Shown: positions 35,410 to 43,167 of the stretch, in pieces | How positions within the stretch are numbered: position 1 is the first letter of the stretch | Layout: every line of letters begins with the position of its first letter | From: DASRLE01 sp963825315 | GTDB lineage: Bacteria; Verrucomicrobiota; Verrucomicrobiia; Limisphaerales; Palsa-1400 | Direction: 5' to 3' | NCBI GenBank assembly: GCA_963825315.1 | Contig: CAWGST010000005.1 | Span: 372,001 to 436,000 of the forward strand | DNA length: 64,000 nucleotides | Notes under the pieces: generated by a model | What the model saw: only the letters and a program-made list of their open reading frames with translations | Told to the model about the DNA's origin: nothing | The model's database searches: none | Translations under genes and position numbers: made by a program

Positions 35410-36074
35410 TGCGCTATTTTCTGCTCCTCTTTTTTCTGACGTGCGCTGCGGTGGCCGGCATTTGCGGTTTTCGAGGGAGCCAGACCCGCCGCCCGCCCAT
35501 CGAGGTGTTTCCCGACATGGTCCGCCAAAACAAAGTGCGCCCGCAGACCCCCAGCGATTTTTTTGCCGACCAGTTCTCCTCGCGCCCGATTCCCGCCGGC
35601 ACGGTGGCCCACACCGCTCCGTATGTCATCAACGGCCAGCCGTTGCTAATAGACGGGAAACCGGTTTATGCCTATGAAGATTCGCCGGTCAATACCGGGC
35701 GCATCCCCGGCGCCACCAATTTTATCCCCAACAATCCCCTGCCCTTGACGCGTCAATTGCTGGACCGGGGCGAACAGCGCTACCAGATCAATTGCATGCC
35801 TTGCCACGGCCCGGTGGGCGACGGCAAGGGTATCACGAGCAAATACAACATGTTTTCCATGGCCAATTTCCACGACCAGCGCCTGGTCAACATGCCGGAC
35901 GGGGAGATTTTCAACACCATCACTTACGGCAAGAACTTGATGGGCGCCTACGGTCCGAATGTGACGGTGGAAGATCGCTGGGCCATTATTTATTACGTGC
36001 GGACGCTGCAAAGAAGCCAGTTGGCTTCGGCCGCGGACGTGCCCGAGCCGGATCGCGCCCAATTTAACAAATGA
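35409..36074 (+). CDS. actE: Alternative complex III subunit ActE, monoheme cytochrome c
   Basis: 221 residues, N-terminal anchor (YFLLLFFLTCAAVAGICGF, possible lipobox), then PPIEVFPDMVRQNKVRPQTP, typical of ActE, and one heme site CMPCHGPVGDGKG with a distal methionine candidate in the MFSMANFHD or NLMGAYG region. It receives electrons from ActA and delivers them to the terminal acceptor. TAATG overlap with actD at 35407-35411. Confidence 0.92.
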   Translation: MRYFLLLFFLTCAAVAGICGFRGSQTRRPPIEVFPDMVRQNKVRPQTPSDFFADQFSSRPIPAGTVAHTAPYVINGQPLLIDGKPVYAYEDSPVNTGRIPGATNFIPNNPLPLTRQLLDRGEQRYQINCMPCHGPVGDGKGITSKYNMFSMANFHDQRLVNMPDGEIFNTITYGKNLMGAYGPNVTVEDRWAIIYYVRTLQRSQLASAADVPEPDRAQFNK

Positions 36075-36078
36075 TCTT

Positions 36079-37332
36079 ATGAGTTCGGACAATCATACTC
36101 CACAGTTTACTCCGCTGGATTTATCCAAATGGCGCAATGTGCCCTGGATACTGATCGCTGTTGGCGCGATCGGCGCGATCGGCGGAGCGGCCATGAGCGG
36201 GAATCCGGTGAAACAGTTCGCTTTTTCCTGGCTGCTGGCTTTCATGTTCTATTTGAGCCTGGCCTTGGGCGGGTGGTTCCTGGTCATGATGCACCATCTG
36301 TTCGACGCCAGTTGGTCCGTGCCCGTCCGGCGGGTGATGGAAACCATGGCCTGCCTGTTGTGCCCCGCTTTGTTGATCCTCTTCCTGCCCGTGGCCTTTC
36401 TCGCGCCCAAAATCTATCCGTGGCTGGAACCCGCGGAACAAATGCATCCCGATCACGCTCTCAGCTCCAAGTTTCCCCTGTTCACGGCGCCGGGCTATTA
36501 CATTGCGGCGGCGGCCCTTTTTGCGGTTTGGTGGTTCTTCTCCAATCGCCTGCGCTATTGGTCGCTGCAACAGGATCAAACCGGCTCGGCTTCTTGCACC
36601 AGCAAGATGCGCGTCTATTCGTGCCTGGGCATCGTTTGTTTTGCCCTTTCCCTGACTTTGGCGGCCATCATGTGGATGAAGGGCTTGACCGATGAATGGT
36701 ATTCGACGATGTACGGCGTTTGTTATTTCGCCGCCTCGGTCTGGGTGGCCCTTCCCACCGTGTATGTCATCACTCTCATCCTGCAACGCGCCGGGGTCTT
36801 GAAAGGCCTCGTCGGCGAGAAAACCTACTACATGATCGGCTCCCTCTTTCTCGCGTTTACGGTCTTCTGGGCCTACATCAACTTCGCGCAATACTTCATC
36901 ATATGGAATGCCAACATGCCGGAAGAGACCTTTTGGTACGTGCTCCGTGAAAAAGGCACGTGGGATTACGTGGGCAAATACGTCATTATTTTCGGACATT
37001 TCTTCGTTCCGTTCCTCATGCTGCTTCGGATTGACTGGAAATTGAAATTGGCCGCGATGCTGCCCCTGGCCGCCTGGGCCTGGCTGATGCACTTTGTTGA
37101 TATTGAATTCCAGATCATGCCGGCCCTGCACATGGACACCATTCTGACTCCAGGGCTGTTGGTGGATATTGCCTGCGTCTTGTTCTTCGGAGGGGTTCTG
37201 GCCAGGGTCTTTATAATCTCGTTCAACCATTATCCGCCCTATCCGCAAAAGGACCCGCGCATGGCGGAGGCGCTGGAGATTTACATCCCGGCATCCACTG
37301 ATATTCCAACCGCATCGGAGCGCGCCAAATGA
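36079..37332 (+). CDS. actF: Alternative complex III subunit ActF (second NrfD-like subunit)
   Basis: 417 residues with about ten membrane helices. LALGGWFLVMMHHLFDASWS and VPVRRVMETMACLLCP at 60-95 and SLFLAFTVFWAYINFAQYFI with WNANMPEETFWYVLRE are typical ActF segments. ActF is homologous to ActC but has no demonstrated quinol site. It starts four bases after actE and overlaps the next gene by ATGA (37329-37332). Confidence 0.94.
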   Translation: MSSDNHTPQFTPLDLSKWRNVPWILIAVGAIGAIGGAAMSGNPVKQFAFSWLLAFMFYLSLALGGWFLVMMHHLFDASWSVPVRRVMETMACLLCPALLILFLPVAFLAPKIYPWLEPAEQMHPDHALSSKFPLFTAPGYYIAAAALFAVWWFFSNRLRYWSLQQDQTGSASCTSKMRVYSCLGIVCFALSLTLAAIMWMKGLTDEWYSTMYGVCYFAASVWVALPTVYVITLILQRAGVLKGLVGEKTYYMIGSLFLAFTVFWAYINFAQYFIIWNANMPEETFWYVLREKGTWDYVGKYVIIFGHFFVPFLMLLRIDWKLKLAAMLPLAAWAWLMHFVDIEFQIMPALHMDTILTPGLLVDIACVLFFGGVLARVFIISFNHYPPYPQKDPRMAEALEIYIPASTDIPTASERAK

Positions 37333-37706
37333 ACCCGGAATCCGCCCGCCAAAAAACCCGGATCGCCGCCAATGTCCTGGCCATCCTGGGAACCTTCCTC
37401 GTCATGGCCTTTCTCGTCGGGTTGATGCGGCATTATACCGCGACGCCCTCGCTCGCGGCGGACCGCGCGGCGGAGCGCATGAAAATCCTGGCTGACTTCA
37501 AGGCCGTCAACGCGCCCCTCCTGGAAAAATATGATTGGCAGGACAAGGACAAGGGAATCGTGCGCGTGCCGGTGGCGCGCGCCAAGGAGTTGGTTTTGGA
37601 GGAGTGGCAAAATCCCGCCGCGGCCCGTTCCAATTTAATGGAGCGGGCGGCAAAGGCTTTTGCCCCCGCCCCCAAACCGCCCGAACAGAAGAATCCATAC
37701 GAATAG
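37329..37706 (+). CDS. Small single-span membrane protein of the act operon
   Basis: 125 residues: a short basic N-terminus, one membrane helix (IAANVLAILGTFLVMAFLVGLM), then a soluble helical part with KAVNAPLLEKYDWQDKDKGI and VRVPVARAKELVLEEWQNPA. This 'YDW-D--KGIVRIPI--AM' pattern is seen in small proteins that accompany act and cytochrome oxidase genes. It may be an assembly or accessory subunit; I do not assign a name. Confidence 0.75.
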   Translation: MNPESARQKTRIAANVLAILGTFLVMAFLVGLMRHYTATPSLAADRAAERMKILADFKAVNAPLLEKYDWQDKDKGIVRVPVARAKELVLEEWQNPAAARSNLMERAAKAFAPAPKPPEQKNPYE

Positions 37707-37718
37707 GCTGTTCCGGCC

Positions 37719-39160
37719 ATGAGCGTAACTGCTTTTCCAGCGCAAACAGCCCCCCGCCCGCCGCCTCAGTCCGCGACGATTGACATCGAGGCTTCGTGCC
37801 GCCTGCCGCTTCTCGGCCTTTTTGGCGGCGGCGTCCTTTGGCTTTTTCTCGGCACGCTTTTTGCCCTAATCGCGTCGCTCAAGTTTCACGACCCGCACTT
37901 TCTGGCCAATGAGCCGTATTGGACCTACGGCCGCATTCACGCGGCGCATAGGACCGCCCTGCTCTACGGCTTCGGCGTGCCGGCGGCCTTGGGCGTGGGA
38001 CTCTGGCTGCTGTGCCGTCTCGGACGCGCGCTGCTGGCAGGCCCCGGGGTTGTTCTCATCGGGGTCATTTTTTGGAATACTGCCGTCGCCATCGGCCTGA
38101 TCGCCATTCTCTGCGGCGACAGCACCGGGTTTGAGTCATTTCAAATGCCCAACTATGTCAGCGCGATTCTATTCGTCTCTTATTTGTTGATCGCCCTCTG
38201 CGGCGTCCTGACCTTCCACCGCCGCGCAGAAGTGCGCCTTTACCCGTCGCAATGGTTTGTGCTCGGATCGTTCTTTTGGTTCCCCTGGATTTTTTCGACG
38301 GCCTCGATGCTGCTGCTCTGCCTGCCGGTGCGCGGTGTGATGCAATCGTCCATCGCCTGGTGGTACGCGCATAATTTTAGTTCGATCTTTCTCGGTTTCG
38401 CCGGCCTGGCCTCGATTTTTTACTTCATTCCAAAGCTGCTGGCCCGTCCGCTGCACAGCCATTATCTGGCCGCTCTGGCTTTCTGGACCCTCGCTCTGTT
38501 TGGCAGTTGGGGCGGCATTCCCGGCGGCGCGCCGCTTCCGTCCTGGATCATCAGCCTGGGGGTGGTTGGCGCCGTGCTGACGGCGGTGCCCGTGCTGGCC
38601 GTGGCCGCAAATTTCTATCAAACAGTCCGCCACGACCTTGATGCCCTGGATGCTCATCTCACCCTGCGTTTCACTTATGTTGCCCTGGTTTTTTGGCTGA
38701 TCGCCGGCGTGCAACAGATTGTTGGCGTGCTTCCCAACGTGAGCGCACTGACCGATTACACCTGGTTTTCCGTCGCGCATTGGGAACTTTTTCATTACGG
38801 CTTTTTCGCCCTCGCCATGTTCGGCGCAATTTATTACATCGTGCCGCGCCTTCTTGACCGGGTTGATCCGCCCGCCTGGTCCCCGGGCTGGTCAAAGCGC
38901 ATTTCTGGCCCGCCTTTTTCGGCATCCTTATCTCGTATATCGCCCTGCTTGTCGGCGGCGTGGGCCAGGGTTTCCTGCTCAACGACCCAAAGTATTCCTT
39001 CGCCCAAGTCACGCGCGGCACTTTGGTGGCGCTGCGCGCCAGCACACTGGGCGACCTGTGCATCGTCGTCGGCACGATCTTTTTCCTGCTGAATTTTGCC
39101 CTGCTTCTCTCTCGCCATTGCCGCCGCTGCTGGACTGAAACACGAAAGGAGCGCGCATGA
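37719..39160 (+). CDS. CcoN-like (cbb3-type subunit I) membrane protein lacking CuB ligands; C-terminus frameshifted
   Basis: About 480 residues with roughly twelve helices. Histidines at 77 (RIHAAHRTALLYG), 218 (WWYAHNFSS, first CuB histidine position) and 354/359 (VAHWELFHYGFFALAMFG) are kept. The stretch RPLHSHYLAALAFWTLALFG, SWGGIPGGAPLPSW is in the place where CcoN has YSYRL and WAGPHHL: both CuB histidines and the cross-linked tyrosine are absent. After about 38885 the frame breaks; the downstream frame (GLVKAHFWPAFFGILISYIA, GQGFLLNDPKYSF) runs to 39160 and overlaps the next gene. One missing C in TCCCCGGG explains it. Confidence 0.85.
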
Positions 39161-39840
39161 ACAGTGGTCCCCTGCTCTTTCTGGGTTTATTTGTGGCCAT
39201 GGCCTGCTCGTGGCTCAGTTTTGTCCTGGGACCGCAATTGCAAATCGGCGACATGCGCCCAACCACCAATATGATGGTCGGAGCCAGCGGGCAGATTTAT
39301 CCCAATCCCGAACCCGGCGCCGCCCGGCAAGGCGCGGAGATTTACCGCGCCAACGGCTGCGTTTCCTGCCATACGGAGCAGGTCCGCCCCCGGGACCTTG
39401 GCTCGGACATCAACCGCGGCTGGGGACTCCGCCGCAGCACCGGATACGATTACCTCTTCGATCAACCGGTCCTGCTCGGTTCGCAGCGGGTCGGTCCCGA
39501 TCTGGCCAATGCGGGCAGGCGGATGGATGCCGCCGCCGTCCTCCTGCGTCTCTATGAGCCGCGCGCCCTCACTCCCGGTTCCATCATGCCGCCTTGCCAC
39601 TTTTTGTTTGACAAACGCAAAATCCAGGGCGTTCGTTCCGCTGACGCCCTGCAACTGCCCGCGCCTTTCGCGCCGCCGCCCGGCTATGAAATCGTGCCCC
39701 GTCCGGAAGCCCGCGCGCTGGCGGCATACATCTCGAGCCTGCACCAGGACGGCTATCTTTTTGAAGCTCCGCCGCCGCCGCTGCCCGCGGGAAAAACAAA
39801 TGCTCCCGCCAAGGCCACAACGAATTCTCCCGCGAAATGA
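39157..39840 (+). CDS. CcoO-like monoheme cytochrome c
   Basis: 227 residues. One N-terminal helix (LLFLGLFVAMACSWLSFVLG), heme site CVSCHTEQVRPRDLG, then WGLRRSTGYDYLFDQPVLLG and SQRVGPDLANAGRR, the CcoO fingerprint, and a methionine in SIMPPCHFLF as distal ligand. The C-terminus is proline- and alanine-rich. In cbb3 oxidases CcoO passes electrons to CcoN; here it would serve the modified CcoN-like partner. ATGA overlaps on both sides. Confidence 0.88.
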   Translation: MNSGPLLFLGLFVAMACSWLSFVLGPQLQIGDMRPTTNMMVGASGQIYPNPEPGAARQGAEIYRANGCVSCHTEQVRPRDLGSDINRGWGLRRSTGYDYLFDQPVLLGSQRVGPDLANAGRRMDAAAVLLRLYEPRALTPGSIMPPCHFLFDKRKIQGVRSADALQLPAPFAPPPGYEIVPRPEARALAAYISSLHQDGYLFEAPPPPLPAGKTNAPAKATTNSPAK

Positions 39841-40442
39841 GCCAGAACGACACAAAGAAACCCGCCAATCATGACAACTCCGAGCCAAGCGCCGGATTTG
39901 CCACGGTCCCGATCTGGCTGATTATGGTCTTTGGCGGCTTGTTTTATTGGAGTCAACTATACCTGAGCGATCACGCCGGCGGTTTTGACAAACAAGTTTA
40001 TGCTCCTTTCGATTCACTTGAGCAGGTAGTCGCCATGAATCCCAAGAGTGCGGGCGATGAATTTCGCTTAATGGGCATGGACATTTTCAACAAGACCTGC
40101 ACCGCCTGTCATCAGCCCACCGGCTTGGGCAAAGAGGGCACTGCGCCTCCGCTGGTCGGCTCCGAATGGGTGCTTGCCCCGGGGCCGGATCGTATCGCCC
40201 GGATTGTTTTGAATGGGTTGACCGGCCCGATCAACGTCAAAGGCAAGGATTGGAACCTGACCATGGTACCATGGAAAGACACTTACAATGACAAGCAACT
40301 CGCGGCGGTATTGACCTACATCCGGAGCACCTGGGGCAACAATGCGACGCCCGTGAAACCCGAGCAAGTGGCCGCCGCCCGTAAGGACATCCATCCCGGC
40401 CCGGAAACCTCCCCCGAGTTGCTACAGATTCCCGTTCAGTAA
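39837..40442 (+). CDS. Membrane-anchored monoheme cytochrome c, CcoP position
   Basis: 201 residues with one membrane helix (VPIWLIMVFGGLFYWSQLYL) and one class I heme domain: FNKTCTACHQPTGLGKEGTA, PPLVGSEWV, and a distal methionine in NLTMVPWKD. Usual CcoP has two hemes; this one has a single heme and the helix-linker layout of the third cytochrome often found in act-linked oxidase modules. Last gene of the operon; no clear terminator before the convergent gene 15 bases away. Confidence 0.87.
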   Translation: MSQNDTKKPANHDNSEPSAGFATVPIWLIMVFGGLFYWSQLYLSDHAGGFDKQVYAPFDSLEQVVAMNPKSAGDEFRLMGMDIFNKTCTACHQPTGLGKEGTAPPLVGSEWVLAPGPDRIARIVLNGLTGPINVKGKDWNLTMVPWKDTYNDKQLAAVLTYIRSTWGNNATPVKPEQVAAARKDIHPGPETSPELLQIPVQ

Positions 40443-40457
40443 TTCTGTTTGCGAAAT

Positions 40458-40739
40458 TTATCCCACTCGAACGAGTTCATTCTCCGTGCGGAGGTGGCGG
40501 GTGAACGGCGTGTTGATGTCCAGATCAATCAAATCCACCGAATGACCGATCAAATCACTGACGCGCGCGCCCATGCGATAGAAAACCGACGGGGGCAGGC
40601 CGGAAACCGCCAAGTCGAGGTCGGAATCGGCATCACCCGTGCCTTTGGCAGCGGAACCGAAGACATAAATTTCCAGTGCGCCGGCTGATTTGAGTTCGGC
40701 AGCGGCGCGCTTGATTAAAATGTCTGTCTCAATGCTCAC
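40458..40739 (-). CDS. MNT-type minimal nucleotidyltransferase, partner gene not found
   Basis: 93 residues from GTG 40739. VFGSAAKGTGDADSDLDLAV is the polymerase-beta-type nucleotidyltransferase motif (GSxxxG...SDxD), and VDLIDLDINTPFTRHLRTEN closes the domain with a third acidic residue. MNT proteins usually pair with a HEPN ribonuclease and inactivate it by AMPylation, forming a type VII toxin-antitoxin module. No HEPN gene is seen on either side, so this may be an orphan. Confidence 0.8.
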   Translation of the reverse strand: MSIETDILIKRAAAELKSAGALEIYVFGSAAKGTGDADSDLDLAVSGLPPSVFYRMGARVSDLIGHSVDLIDLDINTPFTRHLRTENELVRVG

Positions 40740-40922
40740 GATTACAATTGATTGTGCGTCTTTTGAGTCTGAAAGTGAAAATATTCCCGCGCCATAAATG
40801 TTTCTACGCGGAACTTTCGGTCGTCTCTGGCGCAAGATTATCGGGCGCGGGTATGCGGTTGCATCGCGTGAAAGCTGTGCTTGTGCGAGCGGCATTCAGT
40901 TCCCATACTGGCTACAAAGCAC

Positions 40923-41492
40923 ATGCTCTGCAACGAATGCAATCAACACGAAGCGAAGGCAAGCATTACCCAGATCACTGGGAACAAAAAGACAAGGCGC
41001 TATTTATGTGCTATCTGTGCGCAGTCGGTTACCTTCACTCCCTCTCCTCGCGTGCTTTCGGGCGAAATGTGGGAATATATGAACCCGGCCGACCCCTTGC
41101 TGGAAATCGTAAATCGTGACACACGATATGCGATAGATGCCTACCATTTCGTTTTAGAAGCTTGCCAGAAACTTTTGCTGGACCAATTCACTTCTGGGGA
41201 TTTCGCTTTCAAGAAACTTTTCATGAAGCAATACGCTTCGGGGGATTTCGCTCGTTCCCATATGTCTGGTGGCCAACTTTTAGAGGTTCTTCGCCGTTAC
41301 GCTCTTGACATGTTTGGCGGTAAGGCCAAATCGGTATTAAATTCTTGGGGTGTCTTCAAATGTGAAGATTTTGGCGACATCGTTTTCAACCTGATAGAAG
41401 TAGGACGGTTAGCCGGACGCCCCGAGGACACGAAAGACGATTTCCGAGGAGGCTACAATTTCGACACTGCGTTTCCCGAACCCGGGCGGTAA
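40923..41492 (+). CDS. Minf_1886-family protein with N-terminal zinc ribbon
   Basis: 189 residues from ATG 40923. The N-terminus MLCNECNQHEAKASITQITG plus RRYLCAICAQS is a CxxC-CxxC ribbon like that of McsA/UvrB-adaptor proteins. Then comes the Minf_1886 domain: AIDAYHFVLEACQKLLLDQF, MSGGQLLEVLRRYALDMFGG, VLNSWGVFKCEDFGDIVFNL. The domain is named after a Methylacidiphilum protein and its function is unknown. An insert (FAFKKLFMKQYASGDFARS) repeats the TSGDF/ASGDF phrase. A GTG further upstream is possible. Confidence 0.8.
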   Translation: MLCNECNQHEAKASITQITGNKKTRRYLCAICAQSVTFTPSPRVLSGEMWEYMNPADPLLEIVNRDTRYAIDAYHFVLEACQKLLLDQFTSGDFAFKKLFMKQYASGDFARSHMSGGQLLEVLRRYALDMFGGKAKSVLNSWGVFKCEDFGDIVFNLIEVGRLAGRPEDTKDDFRGGYNFDTAFPEPGR

Positions 41493-41615
41493 GACATCGA
41501 AACCATCATAGTCATAGGGCAAACCATACTTTTGCACTATTCTGTCTGAGGTGTCACCCACACTATTGGGTTGACCCATTAGAGGTAGAGGCAGGAGTTC
41601 GAGGGAGGAGATGGT

Positions 41616-42464
41616 TTATTCATCGTTCGCCCGACGGATTTTTTTGGCGTTGGATGGCGGCAGGTAGCTTTCGCCGGTCACGACTTTTTTGCCGGTCCTG
41701 GCTTCGAGTTCCAAGCGGGCGCGTTTGGCAATCTTGCCGCCGGTCTTCGCAGCGGTCTGGTTTTCGGCCATGCCGGTGGCGGCGGCGGTCTCAGCTATCT
41801 GGCGGGTGGAAAGTTCGGCCAGGGCGGTGAAGATGAGTTCAGCCTCGCTCATGTGGTCGCGGAGGTTCTGGGTTTTGAGACCCTTCAAATCCTTGTGGGC
41901 AGCGACGCTGACTCCGCTCCATTCCTGATGAATGATGTTGGTGAGGATGGCGTATTCATCGCCTTTCTTGATTTCGTGCGTGGCCCAGTAGTCGGTGAGT
42001 TTGTTGCGGGTTTCCTGCCCGGTCATGCGTTGTTGAATCCACTTCTCGCTGCGGCCATGTTTCTGCCAGGTGGCGCGGGCGCGTTCGAGGGCACGGGCGG
42101 GGTCGGACATCTCCTGCATCCGCTCGTAACCGACTTTGGCGAGCCAGAGTTTGACAGGCTCGGCCTTGGGGCTGGGAACGCTTTGGACGAGGCGAAGCAG
42201 GGTCTCGGCATTGGCGACATCGGTGAGGTAGCTTTTGCCGTCGGCGGCGGGCAATTTCAGTTGGTTACATTTTGTAACCACCTGAGAACCTTCCTTGTTC
42301 AAACGGTGTTTTAGAACTTTCCAGTAGTTCTGAGCCGCCTTGTAATCCGGCTGTTGGGTCAGTACTTGGATGATGTCCACGACGGAGAAAAACCAGGTTT
42401 CGGTCTTTTCGTCGTAGAGGCGTCGGATTCCGTGTCCCTCAAAAACGGCAAGGTCTTCTTTCAT
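41616..42464 (-). CDS. Bro-N / phage antirepressor-like protein
   Basis: 282 residues. The N-terminal Bro-N domain is clear: GIRRLYDEKTETWFFSVVDI, IQVLTQQPDYKAAQNYWKVL, KLPAADGKSYLTDVANAETL. The C-terminal half is helical and ends with a lysine-rich tail (GKIAKRARLELEARTGKKVV). Such proteins derive from phages or other mobile elements and often act as DNA-binding regulators. The C-terminal portion also shares features with DinD-like proteins. ATG 42464 was chosen over a TTG nine codons upstream. A 3' fragment of a second copy lies just upstream. Confidence 0.78.
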   Translation of the reverse strand: MKEDLAVFEGHGIRRLYDEKTETWFFSVVDIIQVLTQQPDYKAAQNYWKVLKHRLNKEGSQVVTKCNQLKLPAADGKSYLTDVANAETLLRLVQSVPSPKAEPVKLWLAKVGYERMQEMSDPARALERARATWQKHGRSEKWIQQRMTGQETRNKLTDYWATHEIKKGDEYAILTNIIHQEWSGVSVAAHKDLKGLKTQNLRDHMSEAELIFTALAELSTRQIAETAAATGMAENQTAAKTGGKIAKRARLELEARTGKKVVTGESYLPPSNAKKIRRANDE

Positions 42465-42528
42465 AATGGTGCATTGATAAACCCGGGCCAATGCTGGCCA
42501 GTAATTGTTTCCAAGTCACTATTTGATC

Positions 42529-42745
42529 CTAAAACGAAAAGCATCGGCTTTCCAAGCACAGACTGGACAAAATGGCTGTGGCGGGCTTTTTGCGGGAATT
42601 CTTGGCGCTGGCTGGCGGCAGGTAGTTTTCGCCGGTCACGACTTTTTTGCCGGTCCTGGCTTCGAGTTCCAAGCGGGCGCGTTTGGCAATCTTGCCGCCG
42701 GTTTTCGCAGCGGGTTTCCGAGGGGTTCCAGCCGCCGGGATGAAA
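42529..42745 (-). pseudogene. 3' fragment of a second Bro-N gene copy
   Basis: On the minus strand AAKTGGKIAKRARLELEART, GKKVVTGENYLPPASAKNSR are nearly the same as the end of the intact gene, with about 110 bases almost identical at DNA level. It has no start and no Bro-N domain, continues past the normal end (KPATAILSSL) and stops at TAG 42529-42531. A tandem duplication followed by deletion is the simplest explanation. Confidence 0.75.
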
Positions 42746-43040
42746 TGAGGATTGGCACGTCATGCGGCTGGCAGCCGGGCGGTTTGAGACTGCCGACTCA
42801 AATTCCAGCAAGGCCGATGCGTGGCGTCAGGCCAACCCCGCACCCTTGCCATTCACCGCTCTCCACCGTCTCGAATTGCGCAATTCAAACGGCTTTCCGC
42901 CCTCATCCAATTTAGGCGAGACAAGCCCACGCCGCTCCATTCCAGCGCCGCCAGTGAACCGCTCCATCGGCTGGCTCTTCCACTGCGCTCCGTTCCATCA
43001 TTTCATAAAATCGGCTCGGACATATACCGTGCAACCATTT
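42746..43040. other. Intergenic stretch, no supported gene
   Basis: Open frames exist on the plus strand (for example from 42762) but their composition is proline/serine-rich and not protein-like, and they run straight into the dispersed repeat. I see no RNA gene or promoter. Confidence 0.35.
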
Positions 43041-43160
43041 CAAGCCCGGGCTTTATCGTTAATGTAACGGGCTTGTTACGGGTTTGTAACGGCAAATGTT
43101 ACGGGCTAAGTCGTTGACTATCAACACTTGTTACGGTGTTACGGGTTTTCCGGACCTATC
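43041..43160 (+). repeat. About 120-bp dispersed repeat, copy 2
   Basis: Begins CAAGCCCGGGCTTTATCGTT, carries several GTAACGGG / TTGTTACGG units in alternating orientation and ends TTTTCCGGACCTATC. It matches 16831-16960 in opposite orientation, in the order of its parts and at both ends. It stops eight bases before the stop codon of the M20 peptidase gene. Confidence 0.6.
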
Positions 43161-43167
43161 ATCCATA

